Shown here: positions 1 through 11,149 of the stretch, in pieces | Layout of the letters: every line of letters starts with the position of its first letter | Numbering within the stretch: position 1 is the first letter of the stretch | Source of the DNA: Symsagittifera roscoffensis | Taxonomy: Eukaryota; Xenacoelomorpha; Acoela; Convolutidae | Direction of reading: 5' to 3' | NCBI RefSeq assembly: GCF_963678635.1 | Contig: NC_087068.1 | Span: forward strand, 29,824,318-29,888,317 | Length of the DNA stretch: 64,000 nt | Notes under the pieces: model-generated | Databases searched by the model: none | Seen by the model: the letters and a program-made list of their open reading frames with translations, nothing else | What the model was told of the DNA's origin: nothing | Program-made: the position numbers and the translations under genes

Positions 1-1424
1 GCGTCCGTATCGTAGGCAATAATTACACCATTTTTGAAGGATGGTTTGCCTTTAAAGTTTGGATGTTTTTCGTAGATATTTAGTATTTCAGTGATTTTTT
101 CAATCAGGTCTGTGTCTGATTCTTTTATGTTATTTATATGTGTAGTATTTGTTTCAATTCGATTAACATTTTGTAGTTTTAAATTTTCTGTTTCTTCGAG
201 TTTCATTGTGATTTCTATTTGTTCTAGTTTATCTACTAATTTTCAAAAATCTAAATCTGGTTCTCGAATTGAGGAAGGATGATATGCTCTCTTTTTTATA
301 GCTATTTTCCTTAATTGGGGTGTTAAGGTCATCATTAAAATTTCTGTTATTTTTGTGTTTTTATAATCATGTGTATTAAGTGAATATGCTCTTCGAACTA
401 GTGTTTCGATTCGTACTGCTAATTGTTTAATTGTTTCATTTGGTAATCTGCGGATTTCGTGGCATAAAACTCTTTGATGTTTTTTGTTTCTTTCAGAAAC
501 AAACATTTTTGAAAATTCTTGTGTGAATCTTTTCCAGTCTGATTTTATTTCTATGGGTAATACTGAAAACCATTTTTGAGCTGCGCCATCTAGGGTTGTT
601 TGTATTAATGCTGTGCGTCTATGTATCCAATTTTGATGTAGTGGCGTATTAATTGGTTCGGGTCCTATATTTAAAATTAAATTTGCTGTTACTGCATTTA
701 GATAATCTTCTACAGAATATTCAGGGTCTGTTCCTGTGAATACCATTAATGGTTTATTCGATGTTATTGATGATCCACCCATGAGGTATGGATTCATAGT
801 CATCTGTAGTGATTCTGCGGAATTTGGCATTTGTGAAAAATTTGAAAGTTGATTTTTTGTGATTTCACGTTGCTGAAGGTACTATGGAAGCGGTATTTCA
901 TTTTGCATTTGTGTTGGTTGATAAGAATGCATTAACATTGGGTTTTGTGTTTGTATTGGTTGAAAATATTGTGTGTTAAATGGGTTTTGTATATGCATTT
1001 GTTGTGGATTTTGTATATCTGTTGGGTTTTGTGCGTTAATTTTCATATTTTGAGATGGTTGAGATTGTCGCGGTCTCTGTGTGCGATATTCTTTAGTATA
1101 TGGTGCAAAAATATCTGGTTGATGATAATCATCTTCATCAGATGATAAATAGTTTGTATTATATGGTGTATGTTGTTTATTATTATTTTGTTGAAAGAAT
1201 GGGTAATTTTCACTATAATCTTGTGTAGGTTGTGGATTATCTGGAAAATTTACTGAATTGGTCGATGTTTTCGGGAAATTCCAATAATGTGAACATACGT
1301 GATTTAAATTTTGTGTATTTTTTCGGGGAGGTTGGTTTGTTCTTGGTTTGTGAGCATAATTATAATTGTGTTCTGCAAAAGTGTTTCTTGTGAACGGTTT
1401 TCGTGTTTTTGACGGTATTGTCAT
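1..1424 (-). pseudogene. Gag-like capsid region of an LTR retroelement, runs off the window start
   Basis: Read on the minus strand, one frame stays coding-like from 1424 down to base 1 but is cut by TAG at 882-884 and TGA at 243-245. Upstream of the ATG at 1424 the same frame continues behind a TAA at 1431-1433. The first part (882-1424) is rich in Asn, Gln and Pro with repeated Gln-Asn-Pro motifs. The second part (243-881) has the pattern of a retrotransposon Gag capsid: FTGTDPEYSVEDYLN, then GAAQKWFSVLP, W-x2-F-x3-F and a basic end. After the TGA the frame continues with a Glu/Lys-rich, coiled-coil-like stretch to the window edge. Pol would lie beyond base 1. It looks Ty3/gypsy-like, but without reverse transcriptase the superfamily is uncertain. 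The stops may be decay, readthrough sites or assembly error. Confidence 0.6.
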
Positions 1425-1534
1425 TGGTCTTTACGTTTGATAGTCCATATATGAATATTTTGGAGCAACCGAAGGTTTTACGGTTGATTGTAAGGTTACC
1501 TGTGTTAGTGATGTATTTGTATTCCTTGGTGTTG

Positions 1535-2611
1535 TCAGAGATTGGGGTGCATTGGTGAAATACTCTGTTGTGTAGTTGCTGCTGTTGTTTGGACGATTTC
1601 TGCATTTATGATGTGTGATGGTGTTTGAATATCTTGTTGTGTAAGATTTCTGGTTCCATTGAGGTTTTCATTATGTGTGACTGTTGAATTTAAGCTGTTA
1701 TTTCGTGTATCAGGTAAAAATGTATCATAATTCAATGGTGTTGCATCAATAGTTAATGGTACTACTTTTACATAATCTCTGTGAAAAGATATTGTACTTA
1801 TTGCTTGACTCGAGATAGCTTGTGGGATATTTAGAAATGCTGGATGAGACCAGTCAGGGTCCCAAACGTAATCTGATTGTTCTGAAAGAACAGTGTCGTC
1901 ATTGGTATTTTGAGGTCTGAAATTTTTTCTTGCTTGTGAAATTAAATCTAAATTGTGGGTGAAACAATCAATGATAAACCATGCTAAAATCTTTTGTAAA
2001 TCATGTTTAGTTGATTGGTGAACGATTTCTGCATTTATGTGAGACATGCATAAACGTGGTGAAACATCTTTTTTAGTGAAATTTTCGCAAATTATTTGTA
2101 GAAATGTTGAAAATACTGTGATTTCATATCGTACTTTTGTATGTTTGGATGTTTCGTTTGGTGATATACTTTGAACTTCTGTTTTTTCTAATATAGATAT
2201 ATAACTGTATATTACTGCAAAAACTTCCTTAGTGAATATGGAGTTTGCTCTTTGTGAATTATGATATTGTATGCTTTTGATATATTCTATGAATACTTTT
2301 GAAAATTCTAATTCAATATCGTCTGTTTGAATTACATATTTACGGTGGGCTGTATTTGGTGTGCTGAAGTCTATGGTGTAGATTCCATATTGTTGTGTTA
2401 GATTACATATGTCTTTCAAATAAGGTTCAATAATTTGTCTTTTGATTTTTACATCTGGGAATTCTGCTTTGCATGGGCTGATTCCTGGTTCAAACAAATT
2501 TACGAGTAAGTTCTGACAAAATCGTGTCTGTCCTCTATCATCGAGTGAATCTATAAGAAAGGGAAAAACTGCTTCTTCATCTGGACTTTCATCTTTTTGA
2601 GTATGGCTCAT
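1535..2611 (-). CDS. 358-aa unknown ORF upstream of the Gag-like region
   Basis: Long open frame starting MSHTQKDESPDEEAVFPFL and ending MHPNL. I do not recognise a domain. The first 250 residues look globular (many aromatic and hydrophobic residues, for example WFIIDCFTHNLDL and DYVWDPDWSHPAF). The last 90 are Asn/Thr/Gln-rich and low in complexity. Right after its stop, a different frame (about 1431-1560) carries on with the same composition into the Gag-like segment. That suggests a one-base frame break in a run of four C near 1554, so this ORF is probably the N-terminal half of the same retroelement protein. Its start overlaps the end of the preceding ORF. Confidence 0.5.
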   Translation of the reverse strand: MSHTQKDESPDEEAVFPFLIDSLDDRGQTRFCQNLLVNLFEPGISPCKAEFPDVKIKRQIIEPYLKDICNLTQQYGIYTIDFSTPNTAHRKYVIQTDDIELEFSKVFIEYIKSIQYHNSQRANSIFTKEVFAVIYSYISILEKTEVQSISPNETSKHTKVRYEITVFSTFLQIICENFTKKDVSPRLCMSHINAEIVHQSTKHDLQKILAWFIIDCFTHNLDLISQARKNFRPQNTNDDTVLSEQSDYVWDPDWSHPAFLNIPQAISSQAISTISFHRDYVKVVPLTIDATPLNYDTFLPDTRNNSLNSTVTHNENLNGTRNLTQQDIQTPSHIINAEIVQTTAATTQQSISPMHPNL

Positions 2612-3182
2612 TTTTTTGTTTGATGACTGTTAATATATAACTTTCAATGTGTCTAATTGGTTGATTCCAATTATACAGGTGTACTTGTTTGTGTTTATAT
2701 TGCTTTTTTATTCTTCTTTTTCCTCTTTTTGATGAATTTGAAGTTGTTTCTGAGTCGGAAAAATATAATTGATCATGGATGGGACAACTTTTATCTATTG
2801 ATTCTTTTAATTTGTATAGTTCGTCTAAGCTGTTGGCTTCTGATTCAGAAAATGCGTTTCTATTTTTTGAAAATCTTTTTTGTGTGATTTGTCTTTGTTT
2901 GTTTATAATTTTCCTTTTTATTGTTTGTCNNNNNNNNNNNNNNNNNNNNNNNNNNNNNNNNNNNNNNNNNNNNNNNNNNNNNNNNNNNNNNNNNNNNNNN
3001 NNNNNNNNNNNNNNNNNNNNNNNNNNNNNNNNNNNNNNNNNNNNNNNNNNNNNNNNNNNNNNNNNNNNNNNNNNNNNNNNNNNNNNNNNNNNNNNNNNNN
3101 NNNNNNNNNNNNNNNNNNNNNNNNNNNNNGTGGGTTTTACATGACAATGGGGTCGTAATCTACCGTGCTCGTCTTCGTGCAA
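2589..3182 (-). CDS. Basic ORF interrupted by the assembly gap (probable retroelement part)
   Basis: Open frame on both sides of the run of N. The downstream part (2589-2929) encodes a very basic, Lys/Arg/Ser-rich stretch ending KQKNEPYSKR, overlapping the next ORF start by 23 bases. The upstream part (3130-3182) is short, and the frame across the gap is not guaranteed because 200 N is a conventional gap size. No domain is recognisable. Order and strand suggest it belongs to the retroelement that follows it. Confidence 0.3.
   Translation of the reverse strand: MHEDEHGRLRPHCHVKPXXXXXXXXXXXXXXXXXXXXXXXXXXXXXXXXXXXXXXXXXXXXXXXXXXXXXXXXXXXXXXXXXXXXQTIKRKIINKQRQITQKRFSKNRNAFSESEANSLDELYKLKESIDKSCPIHDQLYFSDSETTSNSSKRGKRRIKKQYKHKQVHLYNWNQPIRHIESYILTVIKQKNEPYSKR
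2930..3129. other. Assembly gap, 200 N
   Basis: Exactly 200 undetermined bases, which looks like a placeholder of fixed size. It falls inside the retroelement region, so the 5' end and any LTR of that element cannot be seen. Confidence 0.99.
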
Positions 3183-6100
3183 AATGTGATTTCAGACTTT
3201 TCGGACTTTGTCGTGAGAAAACCGCTCGGTGAATCTTTTTATAAGCACCAAGGCTGCATTTCACGGATTTTGTCGATTTCAGTTTTCACCTGGTAGCTTT
3301 CTTTGTTCTTAAACAAAACATAGACGCCGCTAGATTGATACTGGTGTTTGAAAAACCCGCCTGAAAACACGTTTTACCAATGATTTCATTGCACGCTGTT
3401 GTGCTTTTAACAACACCTGAACAAAATACATTTCAGTCGCAAATCTGTTCACTCTGAAACGTGACACCATTTGGCGTTGATTAATGACACTACAGGTGTT
3501 TTTGATTGTTCATCGCTCTTTTTGCTTACTAGTATAAACAAAAAGGGACAAGAAGCCTTTAGACCGCGCCAGAAGCGACATGTACTTCACATCATGATTG
3601 TTCCATAAAATTATTAAATTTTCTAACAATCAAAATGCAGGTTTTTCAGGCAGAAACAACACAGAAGTTCACTACTTTACACTTATGCAAGTTTAGTACT
3701 GTCTGGGAGACACCATTGGACAGTGTCGCTGAAAAAAAAACGGAAAAATTTTATTTTTTTTTGCTATAATTTTTTATTATTATTGTTCCAACCGGCCATT
3801 TGAAAAACGGGAAAAACGGCCTTTCTATTCGGATGTCTTTACGTTTTTTTTTGCTTTCAAAAATTCAAAAAGATGTCTGCAAAAATATGAAAAAAACTTT
3901 GAAATTTTTCTGAATTTATTAATGACTTTTTAATGTTTCTTTTCTCACTTTTGACTAAATTAATGCCCAATTTTTCTGTTTTACTGTGATTGACGTATGC
4001 GTTTTACATATGTTTATCTTTCGACAGATCCTTTCATCACAGCAAAAATCACACTAATTTGAAAAAAAAGACGAAAAAACGTATGTACTTTTTAAAAGTA
4101 TATACGGAGCATTCTATGCTAATTGCACAGTAACTGGCTATCCTTGTTCTAATTTAAAAACTATTTTTAAAATTTTTATTAAATTTTTTTTTCCAACAAT
4201 GATTTTTTTAAAAACAAAGTGAAGGAAAGTATATATTCGAACTATCAGGGCAACCATCTTTGTAATCAGCAAATTTGAAAATCAGCAGTTTTTTTGCTAT
4301 AAATCTCAGATATGCTCTGTGACAAGAAAATCAATTATCAATGTGAAAAAACGGCTTCTGAATAAATATTTTAAATTATCTATAAAAGTATAGCTGATGT
4401 TTTCTTTCTATATAAAATAAATTTCTATCACTCAAGTAATAAAGAAAGATCAGCCTAAGTGAAGTCGACTCCTTAAATTTTAAATATCGATTTTTTCAAA
4501 TACTTTCTATGTTCAAATTGATAGAAGCCTTTTCTGGTACTGTGGTGATTATTTAATTATTAATTCTGTTTCCACAACTGGTCGAAAGTTTTATTGAGCA
4601 ATGGGTGGGGGCTTGATGCTTGTATGATTATTAATACGCACCCAATTTACGGTCAACTGTTTTTCCTATGTCTTCTGTTTTAGAAACAGAATCGAAAAAG
4701 GCGGTTTTATCACTGGCGCTATCTCATCAATAATGCACTATTAGAAAGATAGTCAACGTGTGCCTTTTACTGCAGTCGAGGACAAAAGAATTTTAAATTA
4801 ATGATAAGAAACCGCCGTTTTTGAAACGGATGCGCTCATACCTCCCTCATGAACCTGCCCCGTTTAAATTCTGTATATCCTGTTGATAATTGATGAAAGA
4901 CCATTCTACGCAGACTTCATTCGACTTCGTAGCACAAAAAAGACATCGAACAGAAAGTTCAAGCAGTTCAGATCAAAGCTCCGATATTCAATCTGTCTCG
5001 TTTTTTCACTTGTCTTAAGTTTCTGCAAAAAAAGGATTTATCAAAAATGATGCAACTGTTTCAGTTAAAATTTATCAGTTAAAAGTTAGCAAAAAAATGG
5101 CTAGAGAATTTTTCATCTACATTTCAATTTGCTTTTCTGAAATAAATTTTTGTAACTCCAGACATCGAGATTTACTTTAAAAATCATATCATTCTGGTAT
5201 AAGTCCAAAAGTCCTTAAAGGCTTAGGAGAAACGCCCCTACTTCACTGCTGCCTGGCGCCAAAACAAACACACGCATAATCTATTAACGTGAAAGCTAAC
5301 ATGATCGCAAGTCAATACTTTTGTTCGCTTTTTCCAACTTCCCTTCTGGCTGTTGACTGTGGTGAAAATGATCTATGCAGGAATCGATTGGTTCTTTTTG
5401 GGTCCCCCTGACCCTTCGGGCTAGCCCGGTTAAATCTGTTCTACTAATAGAGATTATCCTCCACTATGCCTCAGGAATTACGCAATGCATTATTCAAATA
5501 ACACGTTACTTCATGATTGGAATAAAAAACAACTATTGCAATTTTTTTCCTCTGAAATCTGAGACAAAAAAGGTTTTCGGCTCAAAAGATACTTTTTTTT
5601 AGTATATTTTACTATGAAGCATATCTTCACTAGATCTTACAAGTGAAAAAAATTAACTGTGAAAAAAACTGTGAGGGAAATAATTTTCTTTTCTGTTTGC
5701 ATTCACTTAAGTACCTCAGCTGTGGTGTCTATTGTAAAATTAAGAAATGAATATGTTGTGAAACTACATGGTTTTATTTGTCGGTTACTTTTCATGAGTT
5801 TTCGCAATAATAACTAATAAAATTATGAAGTATAGTTTTACAAAAGTTAAGTTGGTAGAAAATTTTGGAAACGTTTATAACTATTCAAAGAATATGAGGG
5901 GCAGATTTCTAAAAGGGGAACATATTGCTATCACATGGGTCATTAACTCCATGACAGTCGACCCCGCCCGCGAATGGCATAAAATGGCACACTGTTTGAA
6001 ATCTGAATTGAGTTACTTAAATCACGCATCGAATAAAAAGATAGAAGACTGAAGGAAATGATATGGTGTACACTACTTAGTAGATGCTATCCGATTAAAA

Positions 6101-7141
6101 AGTTTTTCATCTTCATTTTCAGAGCAAAAGAAAGACACTTGAAAAGCGAGACAACCATTCAAAAAAATTAAAAGAAATAGATTTTTTTGGCGACTAATGG
6201 AGAGAACTATCAGACTTCTACCAGACAGTTTTGAATTGGCAGAACTCCAGCCGAAACAGTTCATTATTAATGCAGCACTCCATTGGTATTTTAATGAAAA
6301 ACTAACTGAGTTCATATTTTATTTAAGAAGAACAAGAACTATTTAGATTGCAATTTTACTGACTATATTGAATAAAAAAAAATCTTGTCTTTTTTTTCTG
6401 GCTGACAAGCTCTGAAAAACTTCTGAAGGCGCCAGTGTGCGATTCTCAGAAATTAACCGATGCGCTAAATTGCTGGGTGAAGTTTTTAGCACTGGTTGAA
6501 TTTCAGTGCTTTTGGCAGAACGCCGAAAATGAATTTAGTCAACCCATACAGTTTTTTAAAAACCCTAGCCCCTGGTTGGGAGCAAAAAAGCAATTAAACT
6601 TCAAGCTTCCGAAGATATTACAGATATTATAATTGAAAGCTCCGTAAGATATTAGTTTTTGAGATGGAAAAGAGTTGAGGCTAGGAGTCAAAATGACTTT
6701 AACATTACTGTCGTTTGCGTATAAATTGTTACCGAAGAAGTATTAAAAAACTGAATGAACCTAATGAGAACAATTAAATTTTTAGATTTTTTAACAGCTA
6801 TATATCGACTGTTGAAGTTTTAATTAGTGCTCATAAATTTCAAAAAGTCAAAAGCAAAGTTTTTTTTTGTATTTCGTTATGAACAATGCAACAACAAATG
6901 TAGTCAACTGAAATGAATTTGAAAGAAAAAGAGAAAGTCAATTTTTGAAAAACTGCGGTCGGAAACTTCTGCGGTACTTGTGCTCAGACTTGAAGGGGGG
7001 TTTAAATGCAATCCAAACGGTTGGTTGCAATGTTCAATCTTGGGCAATCGCGACTAATTTTAACACTTGACTGGCATGAATTAAAATATTTTTGAAAATT
7101 TTTTCTCTCAGTCTAATTTTGAAGGAGAAAAGCAAGCGAGT
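3183..7141. other. Gene-free stretch
   Basis: AT-rich with many A and T runs. Short ORFs here (for example 75 aa at 5825-6052) have no recognisable domain or splice context. At 4100-4145 there is a copy of a dispersed motif (GGAGCATTCTATGCTAATTG then CACAGTAACTGGCTATCC) that recurs elsewhere in the window. Nothing else can be assigned. Confidence 0.6.
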
Positions 7142-7592
7142 AGTGAGTGTTTCTTAAGAACCCGTACCTAACAAAAACTTGGAAACCAGATCTGAGCATC
7201 TTCAAATCTTGCCTATTTCAGATCTTGTCCAGACATGGTGCATGTTTTCTTTGGACATGGTACATGTCTGAATCAGGACTGAGGCAGGTATGGATTCTAT
7301 CACAAAAGCAGATCTGCTCAAGGACTGATTCAGACCTGGGGCACACATGGGTCAGACCTGGTGCAGACCTGCTCAGATCTGTTTCAGATCTGACCCATAT
7401 CTGTTCCAGGTCTGAATCAGACCTTGAAAAGGTCTGCTTTGTGACAAAATCCATACCTGCTTCAGTCCTGATTCAGACATGACCATGTCCAAACGAAACA
7501 TGCACCATGTCTGGACAAGATCTGATAAAGACAAGATTTCGAGATGCTCAGATCTGGTTTCCAAGTTTTTGTTGGATAGATTTCCACTCACT
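7142..7592. repeat. 451-bp palindromic foldback element built of CAGATCTG-like motifs
   Basis: The ends are inverted copies (AGTGAGTG at 7142 and CACTCACT at 7585-7592). The two arms pair over most of their length, meeting near 7367. A clear match is AAACTTGGAAACCAGATCTG in the left arm against its complement at 7548-7570. Both arms are made of variants of CAGATCTG, CAGACCTG and CAGACATG. The 111-, 78- and 72-aa open frames on the two strands are by-products of this periodicity. A foldback/MITE-type element is the simplest reading. Confidence 0.8.
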
Positions 7593-7821
7593 TAAAAATC
7601 AAAAAGACACTTAAAAATCAAAAAGAATGCAATCATAGAAAATTATCATTGTATATCAGGTATTGGGCTATAAAACATTTGTAACAAATCAACAAATTGA
7701 AAACTGAAAACAAGGACGTGATTTTAAAGGAGTTTTAGTGTTATTTTTTAAAACAACAAAAAAACAAGACACGTAACAAAAGTTGTGAATTCATTCGAAA
7801 ACTTCAAAAAACTTTTTTTTT

Positions 7822-8035
7822 CAGATCTGATCATGTCGGATGCAGTTCAGGACAGATATGCAATATCACAACAAATGATCACCCTGGGCATATCTGTATT
7901 TTTATTTTTTTTTCTGTAACATTAAAATTTTTGTATCTTCCAGGTCTGAACATGTCTGATACAGTTCAGGACAGATATGCAATCTCACAACAAATGGATT
8001 AACCCTGGGCATATCTGTATTTTTATTTTGTTTCT
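7822..8035. repeat. Two direct repeats of about 119 bp, each with its own hairpin
   Basis: Units begin at 7822 (CAGATCTGATCATGTC) and 7941 (CAGGTCTGAACATGTC). Each holds CAGATATGC and, about 30 bases on, its exact complement GCATATCTG. The first bases share the CAGATCTG motif of the palindrome 230 bp upstream, so the two structures may have a common origin. Confidence 0.8.
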
Positions 8036-8297
8036 GTGCGGGAACTTGTTGCTTAAACCATTAACAACTAAGCTTCAAAGCGTTTTCACCAAAGCTTGCC
8101 ATTTGTTTTGGCCAATTGTTAATTACAATTTTTCAGCAATTGAAACTAAAGCTATTTCAATTATTTTTGGTTTTTGATAATTCGGCATGTACAAATTGTT
8201 TTAACTTTATCCGGGGAGATATGTTATTTTGATCCGATGTAATAAATCTGTAAGATTTGGCGGCGATTTTGTGTTTATTGGTGTCGTTAAGTTGAAT

Positions 8298-8701
8298 CAA
8301 GGGGCGGATCTAGGAATTTCTCAAGAAGAGGGGTGCGATTTTCAAAAATTGTTCAAAAAATGTCCTGGGCTTTTTTAATGTTGACTAAATTGATTTTCCT
8401 AGCTCTCCCCAAGCACTAAAAAGACCTTATTATGGGCAAATTTCTGCGCTGCAGGCAAAATTTTGATTGAACAATAAAAAAAAAGCGTGTTTAGGCACTT
8501 TTTGGAAAATTCTGACCAAAAAATCGAGTTTTTTTTCGACGCGCGCTTCCACCTGGAATTTAGTAAAAATCGGCGCCTTTAAAAAAAATTACTGTGCGTC
8601 AGCCAAAAATAATGGATATCTTAAAATAGTTCAAAAGGGGGACCCTTTGGGTCGGCAGGGGGGTCGAACCTCTGAGGAACCCGCTCATAAATCCGCTACT
8701 G
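8298..8701 (+). mobile_element. hAT-like non-autonomous element (MITE)
   Basis: Left end CAAGGGGCGGATCTAGGA and right end (reverse complement) CAGTAGCGGATTTATGA form short imperfect terminal inverted repeats of the hAT type. Flanks AGTTGAAT and CTTGAATT look like an imperfect, offset target duplication. Interior landmarks shared by all copies here: a GGCGCGCGCT..CC stretch, GCGCCTTTA, GTCAGCCAAAAAT and a GGGTCGGCAGGGGGTCGA block. The 79-aa ORF inside is not conserved. Confidence 0.75.
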
Positions 8702-8744
8702 CTTGAATTATATCGAAACTTTTACTGCTTAATTAATTGGATAT

Positions 8745-8862
8745 CTTTAACTATATCTCTTCTCGAGTACCTAGTAAAAAAACGAACATCCCCTATAAAG
8801 AAATAATCAACGGCTAAGCATATCAGAACTTTGCAAATGGGGGATATAGTTAAAGAGATCAA
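8745..8862. repeat. Short inverted repeat around ATCTTTAACTATATC
   Basis: ATCTTTAACTATATC near 8750 faces GATATAGTTAAAGAGAT near 8850, about 90 bp apart. It may be the remnant of a small foldback element. Nothing else is seen between the hAT-like copy and 9480. Confidence 0.45.
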
Positions 8863-9480
8863 ATTCATCTTCATTGAGTCGGCGATGATTCTAAAAAATC
8901 AATGCTGAAAAAGTGGAGGCAATTAATGTTTTGAATTCATTAAATTGTATTTCTAAAAAAGTTTGAGCTCTACCATAGTAATTGTTTTTAGTCTTCATGT
9001 TTTTATGTATCTACAGACGTTAGATCAAAGAGGTAAAATAGACATTCTTGGCTCACAACTGACATCTACTTTGTTTAATATTCAGTACATCTTCAGAAAT
9101 TGAATATGTGCAGCCGGTTCTTACTTAGCGCACCAGCTATAGTAGGCTGCTCTGAAATACCTATTGTGTCATGTGTCATATGACAGTTTAATTTGAAAAT
9201 CAATGCCTGTATGATGGCCTTTCACACTTTGTGCACTTAAATCCACGCACTATACGTGAGGTTCATAGCATGGTTATATGTTTACTATGGATCAGTGAAC
9301 TCTTTGTGACAACCTTAAAGTCAAAAAAGTGTCAGCTTTGAACAAAAAATGTGAACTTAAGAGAAATGAAATTTTTTTAAATCGGCATAGCAATCTAACG
9401 GCACAAAAAAAACATAAAGAAAAAAGAGAAAACGAACTATTGACTCTTTAAGCATTGGTTTGCGGTCTGTTTAATGCCAA

Positions 9481-9905
9481 GCATTTTTTTAATTAATCAA
9501 GAATTACACTGAAACTACCCAGTTAATTGATGAGAAAGTTATATTTAAAAAAGCTCAGATAAAAACCAAAATCTTTGGTTAAAACCAATTTAAAACATTT
9601 TATCTAAAGTTTTGGAAGTTATACTTTCCAGAACTTTGTTGGACTGTGTAAGGGGCTTCTTTTGATATAATGTTCTCATCAATTAACTTGGTAGTTTCAG
9701 CGTAATTCTTGATTAATTAAAAAACGCCCAATTTTTGGGGGGTAAAAGTTTGGTTAAAAATTTCCGGAAAAAATTGCGCCATCTCAACTCTCGTAAAACT
9801 CTAAGGATTTTCTTTCTCTCGTTTTTTAATGCTAAGCCGAGTTGAGAAAAACGCGTCTGAAATTTCAAATTCTGTTTGTTTTGTCCAAATCATTTAAATA
9901 AGCAC
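9481..9905. mobile_element. Long-TIR foldback element, left-truncated copy
   Basis: Inverted repeat of about 53 bp (9484-9536 against 9677-9730, sharing AATTAATCAAGAATTAC). The right arm continues to 9905 and ends GTCCAAATCATTTAAATAAG then CAC. This matches the ends of the large palindromic element at 29916-30645, so it is the same family with most of the left arm missing. Confidence 0.65.
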
Positions 9906-10819
9906 TGCATCTAAAACTTGAAGTAAAATTTGTCAAACGAAAACTTCTAACTTTTAGTCAGGTTGCTTTTTTGAACTTTTTTTAGGAAAGTGTTAACTTA
10001 TTTTTCAATATGTTTTTTTCCAATATTAAAAATTTATTTCCATTGCCTAATAAATTTTCTGTTCTACTAAGTAGTTATTTCATGTAACTTGGACTAGAAA
10101 TGAAAAGTTTTGATTTTTTTTCTGGACTTGAGAATGTTTTCTCCTAATTTTTCAAACTGATCGAAACATAATAGGGTTTTATCTGCCTAGCATCATCTGA
10201 CTTCTTGGAATCATCATCTGATAACTAAATTGCATTGCAAAAATTAAGTTATAACCTACAATACACACAAAGACAAACGTACTTTCAGTGGTTGGAACAA
10301 AAATCTGATATGAAGTAGTTTTTTATGATTATAACTTCCAAAAAAATGCATTTCGGATTAAGCGAAGTAACCGAAATTTAGAAAAAGTGCTTAGCAGTGT
10401 TTTTTGTTGTTCTACCTCCTTGTTTTAATAACTAGTGATTTTTACCTCCACAATTTTCAAAAAACTAACATTCTGATGACAATCTGAGTTCAATAGCAAC
10501 TTTGAGCTAAAACAGTACCGGGTTATTCTCCGTAGAAGTAAATTCAAATCATATTAATCTAAGAAACAATTCCATTATAAAAATCATTCATGAAAAACTC
10601 AAGAAAATTTTGAAACTATCGTAAAAACATCTTATTTTTTTAACCAAAATTATGACTTTCTATTTTAGATTTCAAAGTTTTACTGAAAAAAAAGCCAATT
10701 ATGCAAATTCCATGATTTGGAAATTGTATAACAAGTTTTGGCGGTATAATTATTTCATTTCAAAATAAATTTCAAATTGCTTAAACAAGTTCTTAGCACC
10801 TTTTTGAAACGTAAAACGA

Positions 10820-11147
10820 TATTCTCCAAAATGAAATTCTTCTGAAGGCGAAACTCACTAAAAAGATTTTTTTTTGCCAAATGTTCTCCCCCACAAGTAG
10901 AATTTTGAAAAATCAGGCCAAATAGGCGTTTTATGGCGCTTTTTGAAAACCTTAATGAAAAAAATGTTTTTATTTTTCGGCGCGCTCCCCTCTCAAAATT
11001 AGTATATTTTGGTGCCATCGGCGCCTTAAGAATTATTTTAGAGTCCGTCAGCCAAAATAGATTTCTCAAAGAAATGGGGACCCTTAGGGTTGGCAGGGGG
11101 TCGAATCCTTGAAGGTACGGGGGCCTCCCCCCGTATGTATGCTACTG
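10820..11147 (+). mobile_element. hAT-like non-autonomous element, 5'-truncated copy
   Basis: Carries the family landmarks (GGCGCGCTCCCCTCTCAAAA, GCGCCTTAA, GTCAGCCAAAAT, GGCAGGGGGTCGAAT) and ends in GCTACTG at 11141-11147. The left terminal repeat is not recognisable. The 104-aa antisense ORF inside is an artefact of the repeat. Confidence 0.65.
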
Positions 11148-11149
11148 TC

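Noticed and set aside
5825-6345. 75-codon frame at 5825-6052 and a 49-codon frame starting near 6199
   Set aside because: Adjacent short frames with some coding flavour but no domain, no shared splice sites and AT-driven composition.
7147-7482. 111-, 78- and 72-codon frames on both strands rich in QIWVRSE-like repeats
   Set aside because: Both strands are open because the DNA is a palindrome of CAGATCTG modules; no independent coding evidence.
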